From: Stigmatella aurantiaca DW4/3-1
GTDB taxonomy: Bacteria; Myxococcota; Myxococcia; Myxococcales; Myxococcaceae
Direction of reading: 5' to 3'
Length of the DNA: 64,000 bases
Assembly (NCBI RefSeq): GCF_000165485.1
Contig: NC_014623.1
Location: 6,156,893 to 6,220,892 of the forward strand
Under the pieces are notes generated by a model, which saw only the letters and a list, made by a program, of their open reading frames with translations, did no database searches and was not told where the DNA came from. This document shows positions 16,391 through 23,924 of the stretch, in pieces. Position 1 is the stretch's first letter. Each line of letters begins with the position of its first letter. The position numbers and the translations under genes were made by a program.

Positions 16391-17704
16391 ATGGCCCCTG
16401 AAAACCTCGAACGCAGCTTCTGGGCGACAGACGGATGCAGGAACATCCCCGAGGTCGGGCTGAACTTGTCCGCGCTGAAGGAGTACCTCCCCAGCGGCTG
16501 GCATCATCTGGTTCACTTGACCCGGCTTGCGAACACGCTGCGCTCCCTCCAGCGCAACGACGGCTCGATGACAGTTCCGGACATCTCGCGGCAGTTGCTC
16601 GATCAATCCGCCCTGGCGCTGGAGGCTGCGGCCGAGACGTGCCCCGAGGAAGAGATCGCCGGGCTGCTGCGTCTGCGTGCACGGGGGCTGCGGCACAATG
16701 ACACACGTGAGGCCGCGACAGCACAGGCTCGCGCGACGAGCGATCGGTTGGTGGTGCTCTGTGGCCCCCTCATCACCTGGCCCGGGAAAAGCAGCGCCTA
16801 TCTCCACTCTGCCTGCATTGCCTTGGAGGACACACGGCTCACCCAGCAGGTCCGCGCGCTCGAGGAAGAGCTGGAGCCGCTCCGGCGATACTACGAGGGA
16901 CTCTTGGGGCTGGAGGGTCTCCAGCGCTCCGAGATCCCCTCGTACACTGTCAGCGAGCTGGTGCTTTGTGGCGGCGAGGCCAACGGCTTTCCCAAACACT
17001 TCACGTATTTCCTCCCCGAGGATGAGGGGCACCGGAAGCTCAAGCCGCGCAAGACACTGCTGTTCCGCAACATCTATCTGGAGCGGATCCGCTGCTTGAG
17101 CCTGCCTTTGCTGAGAACGCTCTGCCCAGGACTCCCGGTGCCCGACGAGGATGTCAGCAACCCCTTGGTGGCACTCACGTGGTTCCGCGGGCATGACGTG
17201 GGACACTACTGGCGTCACCCCTCGGCGGCATTTGGCAAGCTGCGGGAGCTCGGCTTGTCTCGCTCATACGCGCTCCAGGAGGCGCTGTGCGATGTGCTCG
17301 GCTACCTGGCACTTCAAGGCCCATGGTCTCAGCCCGCCAGACACGATGCGCCCATGGGCTTCTACCTCGCGGAGATGCTCCGGTTCCTCGGCCGGGGCTA
17401 CCAAGGCATTCATCCGGACTTCGAGGCCTCACACATCGTCCTCTCCTACCTTGTGAAAAATCAGTTCGCATCCCTGGATCCAGAGCGAGGCGAACTCCAA
17501 CTCGAGAGCAGGCACTTCCAGCAGGGAGTGACCGAAGTCGCCAGGCGGCTCATGCAAGCCGTGCTCGGCGGAGATGTGAACGAGGCGCGCCTCTTGCTCA
17601 CCGAGTATGGGCTGGCGACGGATCCGAGCCAGAGTCACCTGGACCCACTCATCCGGCGAGCTGCTCACATTGGCAATGACATCCGCTACACCTACGAGGG
17701 CTGA
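16391..17704 (+). CDS. Unrecognised 437-residue protein with HDxxH motif
   Basis: I do not recognise a family with confidence. The N-terminal ~170 residues are mostly helical. A central part contains GGEANGFPKHFTYFLPED. The notable signature is GHDVGHYWRH (His268, Asp269, His272, His276), followed about 25 residues later by QEALCD (Glu297, Asp301): an H-D-x2-H...E...D layout that could bind one or two metals, as in haem-oxygenase-fold or HD-like proteins. It somewhat resembles DUF6421-type proteins (weak recollection). The stop is 4 bp before the ATG of the following SDR, so they are co-transcribed. A catalytic role in the pathway is inference. Confidence 0.7.
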   Translation: MAPENLERSFWATDGCRNIPEVGLNLSALKEYLPSGWHHLVHLTRLANTLRSLQRNDGSMTVPDISRQLLDQSALALEAAAETCPEEEIAGLLRLRARGLRHNDTREAATAQARATSDRLVVLCGPLITWPGKSSAYLHSACIALEDTRLTQQVRALEEELEPLRRYYEGLLGLEGLQRSEIPSYTVSELVLCGGEANGFPKHFTYFLPEDEGHRKLKPRKTLLFRNIYLERIRCLSLPLLRTLCPGLPVPDEDVSNPLVALTWFRGHDVGHYWRHPSAAFGKLRELGLSRSYALQEALCDVLGYLALQGPWSQPARHDAPMGFYLAEMLRFLGRGYQGIHPDFEASHIVLSYLVKNQFASLDPERGELQLESRHFQQGVTEVARRLMQAVLGGDVNEARLLLTEYGLATDPSQSHLDPLIRRAAHIGNDIRYTYEG

Positions 17705-17708
17705 CGTG

Positions 17709-18491
17709 ATGACAAGCGAGCAGCTTCAGGGCCGACGGGTGGTGATCACGGGCGGCGCCAGTGGGATTGGAATGGTGACGGCCGAGGCTTTTGTCCAGGC
17801 GGGATGCCGGGTGGTTGTGATCGACCGGGATAAGCGGGCCCTTCAGCAAGCAGTCGAAGCGCTGGGCCCCACCACGGCCGGCATCACCGCGGATGTGTCG
17901 GATCCGGCTTCGATTCATGATGCATTTCTGGGGGTGGACCGGGCGCTGGGAGGCGTGGACGTGCTGATCGCCAACGCCGGCATCAGCGTGCGGCGCCGCT
18001 TCCTCGAGATCTCTTCCGAGGAGTGGCGGCGGGTCATCGCCACCAACCTGGATGGGGTGTTCTTCTGCGCCCAAGAGGCTGGCTTGCGGATGATGAAGGG
18101 CGAGGGAGGTGTCTTGCTCCTGATGGGCTCCACGAATGGGCTCGTGGGATATCCCTACTATGCCTCGTACAACGCATCGAAGGCGGGCGTCATCGAGCTG
18201 ACACGCTCCCTCTCCATCGAACTTGCGCCCAAGGTGCGGGTGAACGCCATCTGCCCAGGCTACGTGATGACACCGATGCAGGAGCGCGAGTACACGCCCG
18301 CCATGCTGGAGAAGGTGAACGGCACCATCCCCCTGCGGCGCCACGCGCGCCCAGAGGAAATCGCCCACCTCTTCCTCTTCCTGGCTTCGGACCGGGCCCG
18401 GTACATCCACGGTCAAGCGCTCGTCATCGATGGTGGCGAGCTGGCAGGCGGTCTCGCGAGCGCGGGGGTCACCGGTGACGAGTCAACATGA
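17709..18491 (+). CDS. Short-chain dehydrogenase/reductase
   Basis: 260-residue classical SDR. The cofactor loop TGGASGIG is near residue 15, NAG lies in IANAGIS, catalytic Ser is in LMGSTNG, and Tyr/Lys in YNASK are intact, followed by the usual ICPGYV. The C-terminus IDGGELAGG is typical. It should interconvert a hydroxyl and a carbonyl using NAD(P)H. ATG 17709 follows GAGGG by about 8 bases; GTG at 17706 is directly adjacent and possible. Its stop overlaps the start of the HDO-cupin gene, implying coupled translation. Substrate unknown. Confidence 0.9.
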   Translation: MTSEQLQGRRVVITGGASGIGMVTAEAFVQAGCRVVVIDRDKRALQQAVEALGPTTAGITADVSDPASIHDAFLGVDRALGGVDVLIANAGISVRRRFLEISSEEWRRVIATNLDGVFFCAQEAGLRMMKGEGGVLLLMGSTNGLVGYPYYASYNASKAGVIELTRSLSIELAPKVRVNAICPGYVMTPMQEREYTPAMLEKVNGTIPLRRHARPEEIAHLFLFLASDRARYIHGQALVIDGGELAGGLASAGVTGDEST

Positions 18492-19822
18492 TTGATAAAC
18501 CCGTATCATCCAGGACCCACATGATTCACGACGGCAGGACACACAACGGGATCCCCTCCCCCACGGCCCCCGGTGGGCGGGAATTCATTCAGCGCCTCGA
18601 ACTCGAGGTGAATGAGCACCGGGCCGTGCATCACCCGTACTTGGAGGCGCTCTCCAAAGGTCGGCTTCCCGATCCCGCTGGCGCGCTGCGGGACTATGCG
18701 CACCAGTACTTCGCCTACAGCACGAACTTCCAGCGGTACTTGACGGCCACCATCTCACAGCTGGACACGCCGGAACATCGGCGCGTGCTCCTGGCCAATC
18801 TTCTGGAAGAAGCACACGGGGTGAGCCCTGACGAAGCCGAGCTGATGCGCAAACACGGCATTGAGCTGGAGTGGGTCGAGAACGTGCCTCACCCGGTGCT
18901 CTACCAGCGTTACCTCAAGGCGCTGGGCATGGACGAGGCATGGCTGCGCGCCCACCCGTTCTGCGACGAGGCTGTCCAGTGGAGCCAACTGTTCCTCCTG
19001 TGCTGCGGCTCTCTGGGGGCCGCTGTCGCGGTGGGGGCCATGGGAATCGGCACCGAGCTGGTCGTGCGCCAGTTGTACACGCCGGTTCTCGAGGCCATCC
19101 AGACCTATCTGGATGTCTCTTCGAGGGATCGCGTGTTCTTCGATCTGCATCAGAAGATCGACGATGAGCACGGCGAGGTGCTGCTGCGCATCGCGGAGGA
19201 GCTGGCGGAAGATCCGGCGCAACGGTCTCTGCTGCGAACCGGCGCGTTGATGGCGCTCAATCTCCGCGCGGCATTCTACGACAGCATGTTATGGCGCGCG
19301 CGGGCGATGCCTCAGGCTCACCGCCCCCGCACAGAGACGCTCCCTGGCGGCAAGGTTCCAGGTGGCTCCGCGGGCTTCGTGGACCCCACCTGCAACCCGG
19401 ATTCGCTGGAGCCCCGCCCCGAGCAACTCGAGCCCGGTGAGCTCATTCACCGTCAGGTGGGGCATGGCAGCGCGGCGGAGGCGTTCAGCCGTTCAAGGGG
19501 GCACCCGGTCCACGAGGTGGCGTTGCCCTCGCGCACCATGAGCTTCAGCATCGGGAAATTGGCGCCTGGTCAGGAGACCTCCAACCACCGCCATGCCTAT
19601 GAGTCGCTCATCTACATTCTCCAGGGCTCCGGATGGTCCGTCATTGAGGGCAGGCGCGTGGAGTGGAACAGGGGGGATGCGCTCTACGTCCCGCCTTGGA
19701 ATTGGCATCAGCACTTCGCGGGCAATGAGAATACGGTTTATCTCACCGGAACCAACCTGCCCTTGTTGAACCAGCTTGGGCAGTCGGTGGTGCGCCAAGA
19801 ACAACCTCAGGGCAATCATTGA
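18488..19822 (+). CDS. Haem-oxygenase-fold diiron oxidase (HDO) fused to a cupin
   Basis: 444 residues, two domains. Residues ~30-275 have the TenA/PqqC/CADD-like helical fold. The metal signature includes Glu107-Glu108-Ala-His110 and His221-x3-Asp225-x2-His228, matching the ligand spacing of HDO diiron enzymes (UndA, BesC, SznF and CADD are family members). These oxidatively cleave, decarboxylate or N-oxygenate amino or fatty acids. Residues ~345-430 are a cupin with NHRHAYESLIYILQGSG and PPWNWHQHF, giving a His-rich metal site. The start overlaps the SDR stop by 4 bp. The fusion suggests sequential chemistry or a regulatory cupin; either is inference. The HDO call is strong, the reaction unknown. 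Confidence 0.8.
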   Translation: MIDKPVSSRTHMIHDGRTHNGIPSPTAPGGREFIQRLELEVNEHRAVHHPYLEALSKGRLPDPAGALRDYAHQYFAYSTNFQRYLTATISQLDTPEHRRVLLANLLEEAHGVSPDEAELMRKHGIELEWVENVPHPVLYQRYLKALGMDEAWLRAHPFCDEAVQWSQLFLLCCGSLGAAVAVGAMGIGTELVVRQLYTPVLEAIQTYLDVSSRDRVFFDLHQKIDDEHGEVLLRIAEELAEDPAQRSLLRTGALMALNLRAAFYDSMLWRARAMPQAHRPRTETLPGGKVPGGSAGFVDPTCNPDSLEPRPEQLEPGELIHRQVGHGSAAEAFSRSRGHPVHEVALPSRTMSFSIGKLAPGQETSNHRHAYESLIYILQGSGWSVIEGRRVEWNRGDALYVPPWNWHQHFAGNENTVYLTGTNLPLLNQLGQSVVRQEQPQGNH

Positions 19823-19844
19823 CGAGCCTGCCACCTCGACAGGT

Positions 19845-21035
19845 ATGCGCATGGGTCTCATCAAAGGGTCTCTCCTGATAGACACACACCAATTCGTGAA
19901 CGAGAGGTTTGGCCCGGAAGCCTGGCGCATGCAGGTGGCAGAACTCCCAGCAATTGAGCGGGCGGCCGTGCTACGGCCAGTCTCCGCTTGCTGGTATGAG
20001 TTGAGCGCTTTCCGGGGCCTGCTCCATGCGTTGTGCGAGTACTCAGGCAGCAAGCGTTGCTCCGTCATGGAAGAACTCGGCCGCTTCACGGCCGCGCGGG
20101 AGCTCTCTGGACCCCAGCGATGGCCGCTTCACCTGTCGCAGCCCTGTTTCGCGGCACAGAACCTGAACCTCTGCTGGCGAAGAATGTTTGATGTGGGCCA
20201 GTGGACGTCCCAGCATGAGAACGGATCCCTGGCGCTGAAGCTCACCGGATGGGAGGGAGAGCCGCACCTCTGTGATTGGAACACAGGGTATCTTCGCTCC
20301 GCGCTCGAGCTGCTGGGGTGGCAGGTGAACCAGTTCGAGCACACGGCAGGGCCTGCCTGTGGCGAAACCGCCTGTGCCTTCAACGCCGTGGTGCAATGGA
20401 AGTCCGGCGTTGTCCGCGTGCGCAAGCTCACCTCCGAGACGGAACTCCTCCACATGGCGCGTGCGCTCGCGCAGTACTCACAGGCGGAGGAGTTGGCACG
20501 TCTTATCGTCGAGCTCATCCGAGCCCAGCTGGACTGTGCGGACGCACAGCTCTGGGTCAGGGAGGATGAGGGAGAAGAGATGCGGCTGCTTTGCACAGCC
20601 GGTGAGTGGCGACGCGGGAGCCAGCGGAGCTGCCTCCTGCTCGAGACGCGAGGACGCACGGTCGGGCGCATCGAAGTGCGCCATGTCCAAGCGCAGCTCG
20701 ATCAGGCCGCCGCCCACCTCCTCGATGAGTTGTTGCCCTTCATGGCCAGCAGCCTGGCCAACGCACTCGGCTCGCGTGCCCCGGCACCGGGGACGGTGCG
20801 GAACGACGACGAGGCCTTCAGCCAACGGCTGCTGGCCGCCAGGCACCTCTGGGCGCTCACCGCGCGCCAAGCCGACGTCCTCACGCTGGCGGTCCAGGGT
20901 AAGACAAACAAGGAGATTGCCCTGGAGCTCGGCTGCCAGAAGAGCACGGTCGAGCTGCACATGTCGCACATCCTCAGAAAATGTGGGGCAGACAATCGAA
21001 GCATGCTCACGTCCAGCTTCTGGTCGCTGCGCTGA
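19845..21035 (+). CDS. LuxR-type regulator with DUF2378-like N-terminal domain
   Basis: 396 residues. The N-terminal ~180 residues start MGLIKGSLLIDTHQFVNERFG and resemble the myxobacterial DUF2378 / haem-NO-binding-like sensory family. A central region (~210-310) resembles a GAF-like sensory module. The C-terminal ~60 residues are a LuxR helix-turn-helix (LTARQADVLTLAVQGKTNKEIA...STVELHMSHIL). Starts at 19845 or 19851 are possible; both have AGG close by, and upstream in-frame ATGs would overlap the HDO-cupin gene. It is the likely pathway-specific regulator, 22 bp behind the last biosynthetic enzyme. The signal is unknown. Confidence 0.8.
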   Translation: MRMGLIKGSLLIDTHQFVNERFGPEAWRMQVAELPAIERAAVLRPVSACWYELSAFRGLLHALCEYSGSKRCSVMEELGRFTAARELSGPQRWPLHLSQPCFAAQNLNLCWRRMFDVGQWTSQHENGSLALKLTGWEGEPHLCDWNTGYLRSALELLGWQVNQFEHTAGPACGETACAFNAVVQWKSGVVRVRKLTSETELLHMARALAQYSQAEELARLIVELIRAQLDCADAQLWVREDEGEEMRLLCTAGEWRRGSQRSCLLLETRGRTVGRIEVRHVQAQLDQAAAHLLDELLPFMASSLANALGSRAPAPGTVRNDDEAFSQRLLAARHLWALTARQADVLTLAVQGKTNKEIALELGCQKSTVELHMSHILRKCGADNRSMLTSSFWSLR

Positions 21036-21095
21036 GTCTGGGGCGCAAGATGAATTCCTTGGGGTTGACGATGCGCTGTGCCAATTTCTAGGACC

Positions 21096-21422
21096 ATGAG
21101 CATCGCGAAAACGCCCCCCCCGCCCTACGTGGCGGTCATCTTCACCTCCCTGCGCACCTCGGTTGACGAAGGCTATGCGCAGACGTCCGAGGAGATGACT
21201 GCCATGGCAGAGGGGCAGCCAGGTTTTCTGGGGGTGGAAAGCAACCGCGGCGCGGACGGGTTGGGGATTACGGTTTCGTACTGGCGCGACATGGAGTCCG
21301 TGCGCGCCTGGAAAGCGGTGGCCGAGCATCGGATGGCCCAGAAACTCGGACGCGAACGGTGGTATCGCGCGTACTGCACCCGTGTCGCGGTGGTGGAGCG
21401 GGAGTACGGATTCTCCGTGTAA
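21096..21422 (+). CDS. ABM-type (antibiotic biosynthesis monooxygenase-like) small protein
   Basis: 108 residues. The segments YVAVIFTSLRT, GFLGVESNRGADGLGITVSYWRDMESVRAWK and EHRMAQKLGRERWYRAY match the dimeric ferredoxin-like ABM fold. Members act as small monooxygenases, haem-degrading enzymes or stress proteins. ATG 21096 is preceded by GGA; an in-frame ATG further upstream would add only unrelated residues. It is the last gene of the plus-strand run behind the LuxR gene. It could be a tailoring enzyme, or simply the neighbouring housekeeping gene. Confidence 0.75.
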   Translation: MSIAKTPPPPYVAVIFTSLRTSVDEGYAQTSEEMTAMAEGQPGFLGVESNRGADGLGITVSYWRDMESVRAWKAVAEHRMAQKLGRERWYRAYCTRVAVVEREYGFSV

Positions 21423-21436
21423 CCGGGGCGGATTGC

Positions 21437-22747
21437 TCACTCCCCTCGACGCTGGACGAGGACATACGGCATCACGCTCTTGAGCGGACAAGCGTCGGAC
21501 CGGTACTCACTGTTGGCAAGGTTGAGGGCGTACCAGGTGGCCTTCGCCCCCGCGAGGTCCTTTCCCTCTCCCGGCTCGAGCGCCCACGCGGAAGCCCCCC
21601 AGCGAAACTCGGTGCGACGAAAGACACGCTTGCCACATGGCGTGTCCTCACAACCCACGGAGGCGGGCAACAGAACCACCGAGAAGGGGGCCGTCTCCTC
21701 CGCACTCAACACGGCACCCAGCTGCCCTGGATCCGCCGCCAGCAACAGGTTCCCCGCAGTGTCACGGAGCGTAAGCGCCCGCTTCTCGGGCAGCATGCTG
21801 GTGGAGGCATCCACCACGTGGACCGTCAGTCCCTCCCCAGCCTGAAGGGGCAGTACAGCCTCCGCAGGGAGCGCGAGGGACAGCGAGGCCTTGTGCTCGC
21901 CAGCCGGCGACGCCGGGCGCGCGAGCTGAAGCGTCAGGGTTTCCTGAGCGTACCGCACGGAAGTCAACGTCCCAGCCCCCGTGAAGCGGCGGCGCCCATC
22001 CGTTCCCACACGGACATCAAAGAAACCGGAAACGCCCTGCTCTTCTGGCTCCAGAACCCGCACCTGCCATGCACCGCCCAAGGAAGGGAACGCGTGGGCG
22101 GGACACGTGGCGGTGCAGAAGCCCCCCAAGCACAGGGTGCCGGAGGACGTGCACTCGGAGCCTTCCGTGCAGGGAGGAGGCGGCAGCGGCCTGACTTCGA
22201 CCACCCCATCCGCGGGCGTGAACTCCTGGCGGACGCACTCTTGAGCATCCTCCGGAAGCGTTCCTGGAACGGGCGTGCTTCCATCGGTGGGGCCCGCGAA
22301 CGGGACCGACACCGCGTAGCAGAACTCCAGCCGGAAGGTCTCATCCACGGACGGAACTTCGGTCTCCAGACACCCCTGAATCTCTCCGGAGCCACTCCGG
22401 CAGGGCGCCGTCTGATCCACCTGCACGAACCCTTCCCATGAGCGCTCGATCGAGGTGCGCGGAAGGAGCTTCCTCACCCGGGACGGCCGCGGGGGCACGG
22501 AGCAGGTGCATCCGCCACAGATGCTGTCGCACGCCAGGCACTCGCACGGAGGGGCCTCCACGAAGGCGTACCACTGTCCCCGGACGCGGCGCTGCACCCG
22601 CAGCCCCAGCGTGTCATCCGTGGCGTCGACGAAGATGGCCTGGGACGTCTCGTTGCGGATCCGCAAGGTGACGGGCACCGGAACATCCATGCCGCACTGG
22701 CATCCCGACAGCACCAGACACAACGCGAACAGAGGGAGAGGCTTCAT
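21437..22747 (-). CDS. Cys-rich lipoprotein of unknown function
   Basis: 436-residue secreted lipoprotein. The signal peptide from Met at 22747 ends in the lipobox LVLSGC; a further in-frame ATG at 22765 adds six residues. After the signal there is a stretch with paired cysteines (CECLACDSICGGCTC), a Pro-rich linker, a short CTEGSECTSSGTLCLGGFC segment typical of myxobacterial secreted proteins, and a C-terminal half rich in beta-type sequence. I recognise no catalytic domain. Its start is divergent from the vWA lipoprotein gene. It probably sits on the outer membrane (inference from the lipobox). Confidence 0.75.
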   Translation of the reverse strand: MKPLPLFALCLVLSGCQCGMDVPVPVTLRIRNETSQAIFVDATDDTLGLRVQRRVRGQWYAFVEAPPCECLACDSICGGCTCSVPPRPSRVRKLLPRTSIERSWEGFVQVDQTAPCRSGSGEIQGCLETEVPSVDETFRLEFCYAVSVPFAGPTDGSTPVPGTLPEDAQECVRQEFTPADGVVEVRPLPPPPCTEGSECTSSGTLCLGGFCTATCPAHAFPSLGGAWQVRVLEPEEQGVSGFFDVRVGTDGRRRFTGAGTLTSVRYAQETLTLQLARPASPAGEHKASLSLALPAEAVLPLQAGEGLTVHVVDASTSMLPEKRALTLRDTAGNLLLAADPGQLGAVLSAEETAPFSVVLLPASVGCEDTPCGKRVFRRTEFRWGASAWALEPGEGKDLAGAKATWYALNLANSEYRSDACPLKSVMPYVLVQRRGE

Positions 22748-22847
22748 GGACAGAACCCGTGCCATGCGACTTTCATGTCATACTTCGCTCCGGCAAATCT
22801 CACCGTAAGCTTGCGGCACCCATGGCGCCTACGACATTCTCGCGGCC

Positions 22848-23918
22848 ATGATTCGTCTCTGCCTGCTCGCGGCGCTGCTGGTGGCCTCCGGCTGCGACAA
22901 CGTGGCAGGAGACCCAGGTCGGGGCGAGGCCGTGCCCACGGTGGCCCCCCCGCGTGTCTCTCCTGTCGAGCTGCTGCCTCCCACCGTGGACCGCTCCGTC
23001 ACACAGCGTGTCGAGGTGAGGGATCCTCCCGTGGCACCCTCGGTGCAAGTGGACGTCCAGCGCCAAGTCGAAGGCATCGTCGACATTCTCTGGGTGGTGG
23101 ATGACTCCGGCTCGATGGCCAACCAGCGCGAGACGCTCACCCTCAACTTCTCGCGATTCCTGGAGGAACTGTTGCGGCTCCAGGTGCGCTTCCAGATCGG
23201 CGTCATCTCCACCAACTTCGTCGACCGGGGGGTGCTGCGCGGCACAACGAAGATCATCACCGGGGAGACTCCGGAGCCGCGTCAGGTGTTCCTTCAGAAC
23301 ACCGCCTTTCCCGCCTCCTCGCGGGCCCGCCTGGAGCAGGGCTTGCGGATGATGGAACTGGCGTTGACCGAGCCCAACCTCAGCGGGGCCAATGCGGGAT
23401 TCCTGCGGCCCAACGCTGCCCTGGCGGTCATCGTGGTGACAGACGAGGACGACGGCTCCTATGGCGATCCCGCCTATTACGCCCGGTTCTTGCGCAGCCT
23501 GAAGGGCCCGGGCAACGAGAACCTCTCCTCGCTCTCCATCATCGGGGGAACGACTCCGGATGGCTGCTTCCCTCCAGGCGAAGAGGTCTACTTTGGTGGG
23601 CGGGCCGATCCCGCCTTCCGCTACAGCGCCGTCGCCACACGCACGGGCGGCATCGTCGGCTCCATCTGCGACGCCTCTTTCGAGAGCACGCTGGTGAAGA
23701 TCGCCTCGGCGCTCAACAGCTTGCGCCGCGCCTTTCCCCTGTCTCTGAAACCCGTCCCCGCCACCCTTCATGTGCTCGTCAATGGCACGCCCGTGCCCAG
23801 AGACTTGGTGAACGGGTGGCAGTACCGCGCGGACACCCAGAGCGTCGCTTTCCTGGGAAATTACGTCCCTCCCCCGGGCGCGCTCTTGCGCTTCGAGTAC
23901 GCCCTCGCCCCCCCTTGA
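22848..23918 (+). CDS. von Willebrand factor A domain lipoprotein
   Basis: 356 residues with lipobox LVASGC (Cys16). A vWA domain begins around residue 76, with the MIDAS sequence DDSGSM (Asp85, Ser87, Ser89) followed by the conserved VIVVTDEDDGS later. Such domains bind Mg2+ and protein ligands. The last ~70 residues look like a small beta domain. It lies 6 bp before the Cys-rich repeat lipoprotein gene, so the two are likely co-transcribed and may act together on the cell surface (inference). Confidence 0.85.
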   Translation: MIRLCLLAALLVASGCDNVAGDPGRGEAVPTVAPPRVSPVELLPPTVDRSVTQRVEVRDPPVAPSVQVDVQRQVEGIVDILWVVDDSGSMANQRETLTLNFSRFLEELLRLQVRFQIGVISTNFVDRGVLRGTTKIITGETPEPRQVFLQNTAFPASSRARLEQGLRMMELALTEPNLSGANAGFLRPNAALAVIVVTDEDDGSYGDPAYYARFLRSLKGPGNENLSSLSIIGGTTPDGCFPPGEEVYFGGRADPAFRYSAVATRTGGIVGSICDASFESTLVKIASALNSLRRAFPLSLKPVPATLHVLVNGTPVPRDLVNGWQYRADTQSVAFLGNYVPPPGALLRFEYALAPP

Positions 23919-23924
23919 GGCTTC

